A DNA stretch of 7,269 nucleotides from Candidatus Omnitrophota bacterium (GTDB taxonomy: Bacteria; Omnitrophota; Gorgyraeia; JABMRG01; JAFGKX01). This document shows, one piece after another, positions 1-6,198 of this stretch. The number at the start of each line of letters is the position of its first letter. The first letter of the stretch is position 1. The DNA is taken from NCBI GenBank assembly GCA_016928375.1, contig JAFGKX010000088.1:1-7269 (forward strand), read 5' to 3'. The notes under the pieces are model-generated. The model was not told the origin of the DNA. It saw only the letters and a program-made list of their open reading frames with translations, and did not search any database. The translations under genes and the position numbers were made by a program.

Positions 1-2
1 CC

Positions 3-416
3 GATTATGGGTAACCACGAAGCGCAGATAGCCAGCAAAATGATATTTGCTATTTTTGCCGCAAGGGGGTTAATACCGCAGATCTTATACACTAAAGCTA
101 AAAAAAATGGGTAACCGGGTGCTGCTGCAAAAAAATTATCTTTTTTGTTTTTAAGGAATTTATCATAGATATGTCTGATTGCATAAGTTGCATCTTCGCT
201 TATATCGTCAAATTTATATTTAGCGGGTTTTTCTATGGCTGCGTCTTTATAGCCATGCCCCATATACAAATTTACGGCAAGCGCCTGGTAATTCCATTGA
301 TCTCCGATACTAAATGATACCGTGTCGGAAAGGTTATGCTGGTGTACCCAAAATATATAAATAAAGGATAAAAAAAATATGGTTGCGCAAATAATTAAGA
401 GCGCAGGCTTCTTCAT
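3..416 (-). CDS. Membrane protein resembling GT39/ArnT-type glycosyltransferase, N-terminal part (partial)
   Basis: An open frame of 138 codons starts at an ATG (416-414) and runs off the left edge without a stop. The protein begins with two lysines and one hydrophobic segment (about residues 4-21, the first membrane helix). A soluble stretch follows, containing GDQWNYQALA and NLYMGHGY, then APGYPFFLALVY and a second hydrophobic segment near the cut end. An acidic residue shortly after TM1, a Y..LA.NL..G.GY block and a PGYP-FLA block are typical of GT-C enzymes (GT39/PMT/ArnT), which move sugars from polyprenyl-phosphate donors to protein or lipid outside the inner membrane. The start shares one base with the stop of the upstream flavoprotein gene (TAATG), and an AAAGG ribosome-binding site lies about 8 bases ahead. 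The region looks more AT-rich than the pump genes. The fold assignment is moderately sure; donor and acceptor cannot be told. Confidence 0.7.
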   Translation of the reverse strand, partial: MKKPALLIICATIFFLSFIYIFWVHQHNLSDTVSFSIGDQWNYQALAVNLYMGHGYKDAAIEKPAKYKFDDISEDATYAIRHIYDKFLKNKKDNFFAAAPGYPFFLALVYKICGINPLAAKIANIILLAICASWLPII

Positions 417-1666
417 TATGTTGCCTTTTGCCCGGCGCATTCACCCGCAAGATAGCCCGTAGAAAACGCCTGCTGCAGGTTATACCCGCCGCTTGTGCCC
501 CTTCCTTCTATGGCCTCACCGGCAAAATACAAACCGGGGATTAATCTTGACTCCATTGTGCGCGGATTTATCTCTTTTCTTGATATTCCGCCTTCGGTTG
601 CCATTGCCTCATCTATCGGCAAGCTGCCTGTGACAGTCAGCGGAAACGCTTTAAGCATATCTATTATAGATACGCGCTCCTTTTTGCTTATTTGATTTGC
701 GCATTTTTTCGGAGATATTTTTAATAACGATAAAAAAACCTCCGTCATTCTTTTGGGCAGCATATCCTGTATAATGTTTTTAATGTGTACGCTGCCGGCA
801 GTTGTAATTTTATCTATCATATATTTATTCAGGTCTTCTTTATTAAGCCCGGGGCTAAGGTCAATGACAATCTCAATATCTTTATGCATGCCAAGGGCGG
901 ATATGATACAGCTGCTCATATCCAGGACAAGCGGGCCGGATATGCCGAAGTGGGTAAATATTATTTCTCCGTTATCGGAAACGAATTTTTTATTATTGCG
1001 GTAAAATATAATCCGTATATTATCAAGTGATACGCCCTGTAAATCCCCAATCCACGATTCTTTGGCCTTAAGGGAAACCAGCGCCGGAACTAAAGATATT
1101 ATAGCATGGCCGAGTGAATGGGCAATAAGAAAACCATCTCCTGTAGAGCCGGTTTTCTTGTATGAGGCGCCTCCTGTTGCAATGATTATTTTTTTTGCTT
1201 TAATCGAAATTCCGTTTTGCGCGGCAAGAGAGAAAACGCCTTCTTTTTTCTTGATATCAATTATGCGCGTATTATATATGATGTTTACGTTATTTTCACG
1301 GAGGCATTTTTCTAAAATAGCCAGAACAGAGGATGATTTGTCGGTAACGGGAAATACCCTGTCGTGGCTTTCTGTTTTTAATTTTAACCCGCAAGAAGCA
1401 AAAAAATGCATAAGGCTTTCATTTGAAAATACATGAAAGGCAGATCTTAAAAAATTTCCGGAAGACCCGAAATTTTTCATAAAAACATCCATGGGGGAGC
1501 TATTGGTAAGGTTGCACCTTCCGTTTCCGGTAAGTAAAAGCTTTCTGCCGAGTGAGGGGTTGCGTTCTATCAGCGCTACATCTTTATTGCCGCGGGCAGA
1601 CCTTATAGCAGCCATGCATCCGGCAGGCCCGCCTCCTATAACGGCTATTTCGTACTGATTAGCCAT
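416..1666 (-). CDS. HI0933/YhiN (BaiN-like) family FAD-dependent oxidoreductase
   Basis: A complete 416-residue flavoprotein, close to the roughly 400 residues usual for the family. The N-terminus has the FAD-binding Rossmann motif GGGPAG (residues 11-16) and an acidic strand end (IERN, 33-36). The family hallmark TGNGRCNLTN follows (46-55), then ATGGASY (163-169), FTHFGISGP (237-245), ATEGGIS (356-362) and a C-terminal FAD-contacting block with YFAGEAIEGRG and GGYNLQQAFSTG (380-404). It should be a soluble cytoplasmic protein. Characterised relatives (BaiN) have been linked to bile-acid reduction, but most members, including YhiN, have no settled substrate, so no reaction is assigned. The ATG at 1666 is the only sensible start: the codons just upstream in frame hold no start codon. 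An AAGGAT sequence lies 14 bases ahead, somewhat far. It follows the MacB gene after 30 bases and overlaps the next gene by one base, so it is probably co-transcribed. Family call is very sure, function is not. Confidence 0.93.
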   Translation of the reverse strand: MANQYEIAVIGGGPAGCMAAIRSARGNKDVALIERNPSLGRKLLLTGNGRCNLTNSSPMDVFMKNFGSSGNFLRSAFHVFSNESLMHFFASCGLKLKTESHDRVFPVTDKSSSVLAILEKCLRENNVNIIYNTRIIDIKKKEGVFSLAAQNGISIKAKKIIIATGGASYKKTGSTGDGFLIAHSLGHAIISLVPALVSLKAKESWIGDLQGVSLDNIRIIFYRNNKKFVSDNGEIIFTHFGISGPLVLDMSSCIISALGMHKDIEIVIDLSPGLNKEDLNKYMIDKITTAGSVHIKNIIQDMLPKRMTEVFLSLLKISPKKCANQISKKERVSIIDMLKAFPLTVTGSLPIDEAMATEGGISRKEINPRTMESRLIPGLYFAGEAIEGRGTSGGYNLQQAFSTGYLAGECAGQKAT

Positions 1667-1696
1667 ATTCTTTGAGTTGCAATCCTTATGATTTTT

Positions 1697-3670
1697 TTAT
1701 TCGTATCTTAACGCTTCGATTGGATTTAGCTGCGAGGCCTGTTTAGCCGGCCAAAGGCCGAATACCACGCCTATCGCCAGAGAAAAAGTCGTAGCAAGTA
1801 CAATAGAGAATGTGGAAATCTTGACGGTCCAGCCCGCAAATAAAGTAATCAGCAAAGATATGCCGCTGCCTAATACTATTCCGCCCAGGCCGCCTAAAAG
1901 AGACATAAGCACGGCCTCGATAAGAAACTGAATCATTATATCGGTATCATTTGCGCCTATTGCCTTGCGCAGGCCTATTTCACGCGTACGTTCGGTTACT
2001 GATACGAGCATAATATTCATAATGCCTATACCGCCCACCAGAAGGGATATTGCCGCAATAGCGCCTAGTAAAAACGACATAGTCTTTGTCGTGGCTTCAA
2101 GCGTATCTTTTATATCCGACATATTGCGGATTTGAAATGAATCTTCCTCGCCCTTACCAAGGCGGTGCTGTTTTACAATAACGTTTGTTATGGATTCCGT
2201 AAGCGGCTCTATGCTTGCGGCATTCTGCGCTTCTACATAAATAGTATCGATATATTCTTTTCCGAGTAGCCTATACATAGCCGTAGTAACGGGAACAAGT
2301 ATTATATCATCCTGGTCGTGAAAAGGAGAAGCGCCTTTAGAAGGCAATATGCCTACGACCCTAAAATTTATAAGATTTATTTTTATTGTTTCTCCGGTAG
2401 GATCAGCATCGCCAAAAAGTTCACGGGCAACCGTCGTACCCAAAACAACTTCCTTCTGCCTCATCTTTACTTCATAATCAGTAAAAAACCTTCCTATAAC
2501 CGGTACCGAAGCCCGCATCTGGGCATAATCAACATCAACGCCCTGCACCTGCGTGTTCCAGTTTTTATTCCCGTATACAATTTGCGCGCGCCCGGATACT
2601 GTCGAGCTTATTCTTTTTACTTCGCTGCCGAGTTTTTTTATCGCTTCCACGTCCTGAAAAGTAAAGCGCATAACCGAACCTGATTCCATGCTGACACCAT
2701 GAAACCTTGAGGAACCCGGGCGCACAACCAATAAGTTGGATCCTAAAGAAGCCAGCTGTGCTTCTATTGAAATCTTCGCTCCTTCTCCCAGCGCCAGCAT
2801 TGCAATAACCGCAGCTACGCCTATGAGCACCCCTAAAATCGACAAAGCAGAACGCATCTTGTGGGCAATAGTCGCAAAAATCGCTTCCCTGAAATAATCC
2901 AGGAATTTAATACCATTTTCACCCTTCGCGGACATTGTCAGAAAATCACTTATAGCGTTATCCGGTAAGTGTTCAGCAGAAGCAGCAGCCTCTCTTTCTA
3001 CGCCGCTGGCGTTATCGGAAATAATTTGACCGTCACGCATATAAATTATCCGCCTGGCATTTTCTGCTATCTCTTTTTCGTGTGTAACTATAACAACGGT
3101 CTTGCCTTCTTTGTTAAGGCGTTTTAATATCGATATGATTTCATCCCTGCTTTTTGAATCCAGATTGCCTGTAGGCTCATCTGCCATTATGATTACAGGT
3201 TCGTTTACCAGCGCCCGCGCTATGGCAACTCGCTGCTGCTGTCCGCCGGATAATTCGTTGGGGCGATGCAACTGACGGTCTTTAAGCCCTATCAATTCCA
3301 GTTTCTCCCTGGCTTTATCTTTAAGGCTGCGCTTGCCTGCATAGATAAGAGGCAGTTCTGTATTCTCCAAAGCGGTAATTCTGGGCAAAAGATGAAATTG
3401 CTGAAATATAAAACCTACAAACCTGTTTCTGATAACTGCCAGTTCTTTATCGGATAAACCTGTCAGGTTCCTGCCGCCCAGAAAATATTCTCCCGAATCC
3501 GGCCTGTCCAAAAACCCGAGGATATGCATAAGGGTAGATTTGCCGGAGCCTGAAGGCCCCATAATAGCCACCAGTTCCCCGGCACGGATTTTCAAAGAAA
3601 TGCCCGCCAGGGCCTTTACTTCGGAGCTGCCCATTTGATATGTCTTGGTTATATTTTTAAGTTCTATCAT
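1697..3670 (-). CDS. macB: MacB-type ABC transporter, fused ATPase and permease
   Basis: Inner-membrane, ATP-driven component of a MacAB-TolC-type tripartite exporter. Numbering from the TTG at 3679, the nucleotide-binding domain (about 4-222) shows Walker A GPSGSGKST (41-49), a Q-loop (FQQF, 92-95), signature LSGGQ (143-147), Walker B VIIMADEP (162-169) and the switch histidine H200. A linker (about 223-260) leads to TM1 (278-300), a large periplasmic domain (about 300-530) and TM2-TM4 (about 534-560, 584-612, 623-645) of the FtsX-like permease domain, ending in the typical NPIEALRYE. Length (657-660) matches E. coli MacB (about 648). All ATPase motifs are intact. I prefer the ATG at 3670 because the protein then opens MIELKNITKTY as in relatives; a TTG three codons upstream (3679) is possible. 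It starts 14 bases after the adaptor gene. Family members export macrolides, peptides, lipoproteins or siderophores by moving periplasmic substrates; the substrate here is unknown. Confidence 0.95.
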   Translation of the reverse strand: MIELKNITKTYQMGSSEVKALAGISLKIRAGELVAIMGPSGSGKSTLMHILGFLDRPDSGEYFLGGRNLTGLSDKELAVIRNRFVGFIFQQFHLLPRITALENTELPLIYAGKRSLKDKAREKLELIGLKDRQLHRPNELSGGQQQRVAIARALVNEPVIIMADEPTGNLDSKSRDEIISILKRLNKEGKTVVIVTHEKEIAENARRIIYMRDGQIISDNASGVEREAAASAEHLPDNAISDFLTMSAKGENGIKFLDYFREAIFATIAHKMRSALSILGVLIGVAAVIAMLALGEGAKISIEAQLASLGSNLLVVRPGSSRFHGVSMESGSVMRFTFQDVEAIKKLGSEVKRISSTVSGRAQIVYGNKNWNTQVQGVDVDYAQMRASVPVIGRFFTDYEVKMRQKEVVLGTTVARELFGDADPTGETIKINLINFRVVGILPSKGASPFHDQDDIILVPVTTAMYRLLGKEYIDTIYVEAQNAASIEPLTESITNVIVKQHRLGKGEEDSFQIRNMSDIKDTLEATTKTMSFLLGAIAAISLLVGGIGIMNIMLVSVTERTREIGLRKAIGANDTDIMIQFLIEAVLMSLLGGLGGIVLGSGISLLITLFAGWTVKISTFSIVLATTFSLAIGVVFGLWPAKQASQLNPIEALRYE

Positions 3671-3684
3671 GCAATTCAACCGGT

Positions 3685-4647
3685 TTATTTTTTATTGTTT
3701 CTTGAAGGCATAAATGGGTTAGTTCCGGCGCTGCTTTTGGGCAATTCATATTTTTTCGTTTTTACCATTATGGCATCGTCAGCTTTTATTCCTGAGATTA
3801 CTTCTATATTTTTGCCGTCCGGAATGCCTAGTTTAACTTCCTGCCTGATAATTTCTTTATCACCTTTACGTTTTAGCGAAAGGTAGGCCTTGTCCTTTTC
3901 CCTGGTTACCGCTTCCGACGGAACAAGCAAGGCATCGGCCTTATTGTTTTTGATAAAATTTATCGTAGCATTCATTCCGCTGCGAAAAAAATCCGGCACT
4001 GTTTCCGGAACTAAATCCACATTATACATGGTTACGTTATTAACTGTTTCCGATTCATAGTATATGTGCCCTGTTTTTGCCTTTATGCTATTTTCCGGAT
4101 AGGCGTCGATAGTTACAACCGCATCCTGCCCCAGCTTAATGCTGCCTATATCAGTTTCATCGACCTGTGCCCTGATAATTAACTGATCAGACAAAACCAG
4201 TACCGCATCACTCGTCGTCATAGTCTGGCCCGGCTGGGTCGTTGCCACTATTACTTCGCCGTCTATAGGTGAGATCAGCGGAATCGCTTTATATACCTGC
4301 TGCCAGTATTTTAAAACTTCTTCGCCCTGCCCCCGGGCGGCATCCAGAAGAGCCGCTCGTTCGGTCGAGCTCATCCATACGAGCGTCTGCCCTTTTTTAA
4401 CATACTCGCCCTCCCGGACAAGCACTTCTTCTATCCTGCCGTTTACCGGAGGCTTTACCTCCAGCCTGTTCTTCGGCAGTATTGTCCCTGTAGTAGAAAT
4501 AATATCCTGGACGCTGCCTACGACCGGTTTTACTTCTATGGTTACTTCTACGTTAGATGCTTTGCCTTTTACCCTGTACTGAAAAAGGGCGGCGGCAACC
4601 ACTAACATAACAATGCCTATCGTTATTTTTAATTTTTTATTGCGCAT
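3685..4647 (-). CDS. MacA/HlyD-like periplasmic adaptor with very short helical hairpin
   Basis: Membrane-fusion protein that should bridge the downstream MacB pump and the TolC channel. The 320-residue protein opens with a basic MRNKKLK and one hydrophobic anchor (about 8-24) with no lipobox cysteine, so it is probably held by an uncleaved helix. Order: first lipoyl half (about 62-92, with PPVNGRIEEVLVREGEYVKKGQ), a helical stretch of only about 30 residues (94-123), second lipoyl half (about 125-150, SPIDGEV and QPGQTM), a beta-barrel domain (about 155-235, QVDETDIGSIKLGQ and FFRSGMNATI) and a membrane-proximal domain (about 240-300). E. coli MacA (about 370 residues) has a far longer hairpin. 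The ATG at 4647 is chosen because the anchor follows it directly; the frame stays open upstream to 4746, but that stretch lies wholly within the TolC gene and reads like out-of-frame coding sequence. The gene overlaps the TolC gene by 11 bases. Confidence 0.9.
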   Translation of the reverse strand: MRNKKLKITIGIVMLVVAAALFQYRVKGKASNVEVTIEVKPVVGSVQDIISTTGTILPKNRLEVKPPVNGRIEEVLVREGEYVKKGQTLVWMSSTERAALLDAARGQGEEVLKYWQQVYKAIPLISPIDGEVIVATTQPGQTMTTSDAVLVLSDQLIIRAQVDETDIGSIKLGQDAVVTIDAYPENSIKAKTGHIYYESETVNNVTMYNVDLVPETVPDFFRSGMNATINFIKNNKADALLVPSEAVTREKDKAYLSLKRKGDKEIIRQEVKLGIPDGKNIEVISGIKADDAIMVKTKKYELPKSSAGTNPFMPSRNNKK

Positions 4648-5911
4648 ATTCCAATGTCTCTCCTTTCGCCTGAACCCAGCTTGCTTCGGCGCTAAGCGCG
4701 TCAAACTGGGATTCCAGGTAAGCTTTTTTGGCGCTGACCAAGTCATTTTCTATGATAATCCAATTATCGAAATTTATAAAACCAGTGGAATACTGGGCTT
4801 TGGCAATATTAGAACGTTCTTGAGCAGCCAGAAGCGTTTTGTTCTGCACGCCTACCATATCCATGGCATCCTGCAACTTAATCCATGTCTGTTCAAGGCT
4901 TACTATAGCTGCGTCTCTCGTACTTTTTTCGTCAGCCTCGGCCTGATTATATGCGGCGCGCGCTTTTTTTAATTGAGCTGTTCTTAGCCCGCCTTCGAAT
5001 ATAGGCATGCTTAAACTTACCCCCATATTCCATTGATTATTCCGCGGCGGCCACTGTGAACTGTTTTTGCTTAAAGCCCCTGTGCCGGAAAGTTCCGGGG
5101 AAAAATTACCATATGCGGATTTGATATCATATGATGCGGCATTTTTCTTGAAATCCGCTTGTAATATCGACGGGTTATCCGCGATCAAAGCTATAAAATC
5201 GGGCTTATCCTTAGGGCAGTCTTTTACCGTAAAATCTCCTTCTGCCAAAACCTGGCTGAATTGTTCCCGCCCCATTTCTTTTAAAAGCTGCACCTGCGCG
5301 TATTCTATGCTTCTTTTTGCCTGCGATAGCCCGAAATTGGCCTGGGCCATGTTTGCTTCGGCAGTCAATAAGGCGCCGCGATGTTCAAGCCCGGACATAT
5401 ACTGCAGTGTTATCAGCATAAGATTATCTCTTCTTATCTTGACTATTTCTTCGGCTACGCGCATCAATTCCTGCGCTGTCAAAAGGTTTACAAAAGCGCT
5501 GCGCAGATTAAAGCGCACCTGAAAGGAAGTAAACCTGTATGCTTCCTTGGCAGCTTTTACATTCTCCGATGCTGCCTTCGTATCGTTTATAGTTTTAAAA
5601 CCGTCGAAAATCAGCTGGCTTCCGGATGCGCCGTATGAGTAGGCATCACTCTTGGAGCTTGAAGTTGCAGTACTTGCCTCTGCTTTGGAGGCGCTTACAG
5701 TGCCGCTGGCTTGAGGAAAAAGGGCGCTGGCGGTAATATCTTTTGCTGCCATTTCCTGCTTTATACTCTCAAGGGCAGAAATTAGGTCGGGGTTATTTTT
5801 CTGGGCTTCCTTGACGCAATCTTCCCAGGTAAGCATTTCCTCTGCATGCGCTGCCTGAGTAAACAGGCAGAATAATAATGCAATAAGAAATATATTTTTT
5901 GCTTTGTTCAT
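4637..5911 (-). CDS. TolC-family outer-membrane efflux protein
   Basis: A complete 424-residue outer-membrane channel subunit that would trimerise and give tripartite pumps an exit duct. A signal peptide (1-23: basic start, hydrophobic core IFLIALLFCLF, likely cleavage after AHA) sends it across the inner membrane. Two outer-membrane-efflux repeats follow (about 25-215 and 235-415), each alpha-helical with heptad-like Ala/Leu/Gln-rich stretches. Each holds a beta-strand block for the barrel: SYGASGSQLIFDGFKT (92-107) and WNMGVSLSMPIFEGG (294-308), with the usual IF-(D/E)-GG-like turn. A Ser/Thr/Ala-rich patch (71-92) precedes the first. There is no cysteine at the expected cleavage site, so it is not a lipoprotein. 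Its ATG overlaps the stop of the PII-like gene (ATGA) and has only a weak ribosome-binding site, suggesting translational coupling. It sits between an RND gene upstream and an adaptor-MacB pair downstream, so it may serve both pumps. Confidence 0.94.
   Translation of the reverse strand: MNKAKNIFLIALLFCLFTQAAHAEEMLTWEDCVKEAQKNNPDLISALESIKQEMAAKDITASALFPQASGTVSASKAEASTATSSSKSDAYSYGASGSQLIFDGFKTINDTKAASENVKAAKEAYRFTSFQVRFNLRSAFVNLLTAQELMRVAEEIVKIRRDNLMLITLQYMSGLEHRGALLTAEANMAQANFGLSQAKRSIEYAQVQLLKEMGREQFSQVLAEGDFTVKDCPKDKPDFIALIADNPSILQADFKKNAASYDIKSAYGNFSPELSGTGALSKNSSQWPPRNNQWNMGVSLSMPIFEGGLRTAQLKKARAAYNQAEADEKSTRDAAIVSLEQTWIKLQDAMDMVGVQNKTLLAAQERSNIAKAQYSTGFINFDNWIIIENDLVSAKKAYLESQFDALSAEASWVQAKGETLEYAQ
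4660..4666 (-). promoter_or_regulatory. Ribosome-binding site of the adaptor gene
   Basis: AAAGGAG on the minus strand lies within the last codons of the TolC gene, 12 bases before the ATG at 4647. The spacing is slightly long, but the match is good and supports this start rather than the upstream open frame to 4746. Confidence 0.55.
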
Positions 5912-6198
5912 ATTACATTTTCTACCGGAAGAACAAATGCTTTGATTCCTTCTTTTGCTAGGGTCTTACGCAACCGGCTTACACAATCCGATAATTGTTT
6001 GGCCTGGCTGTCTTCGCATACAACAGCCAATACATTGTTTTCTCCCGGCCAGATATTTGTCCCAAGGTGAGGTTCGCTCAATTGCCCCTTGCCAAGCACT
6101 CTCTGCCATTTCGTATAGTACTCCAGCCCGCAGCTGGATAACAATTCCATTACCTCTTCATCAATAGCGATATTATAAGCAATAAGCACAAGTTTCAT
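5908..6198 (-). CDS. Small PII/CutA-like protein of the efflux operon
   Basis: A 96-residue soluble protein without signal peptide or membrane segment. Its apparent order is strand (KLVLIAYNI, 2-10), helix (12-22), strand (about 27-36), a loop rich in Gly, Pro and Asn (36-55: GKGQLSEPHLGTNIWPGENN), strand (VLAVVCE, 56-62), helix (64-82) and strand (GIKAFVLPVE, 84-93). This beta-alpha-beta-beta-alpha-beta order, the length and the exposed loop in the T-loop position suggest the PII/CutA superfamily (ferredoxin-like trimers). Several branches of that superfamily, for example DUF3240 and the PII-NG group, are known next to RND cation-efflux genes. By analogy it could sense a ligand in the cytoplasm and act on the RND pump; that is inference. 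The start at 6198 is fixed by AAGGTGA seven bases ahead and an ATGA overlap with the RND stop; a longer frame to 6309 is only RND coding sequence read in another frame. It has three cysteines (23, 61, 72) and no obvious metal motif. Confidence 0.72.
   Translation of the reverse strand: MKLVLIAYNIAIDEEVMELLSSCGLEYYTKWQRVLGKGQLSEPHLGTNIWPGENNVLAVVCEDSQAKQLSDCVSRLRKTLAKEGIKAFVLPVENVI

Noticed and set aside
1667..1696. Possible terminator or promoter in the largest gap, between the MacB and flavoprotein genes
   Set aside because: The 30 bases are A-rich on the coding strand but have no inverted repeat and no convincing -35/-10 pair.
4648..4746. N-terminal extension of the adaptor by 33 residues
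   Set aside because: The extension sits inside the TolC coding region, lacks a matching role before the membrane anchor, and a good ribosome-binding site points to the ATG at 4647.
5067..5522. A 151-codon plus-strand open frame opposite the TolC gene, and others such as 1062-1436 and 2318-2683
   Set aside because: They lie wholly antisense to clearly recognisable genes, their products resemble no family I know, and their composition fits reverse-frame shadows.
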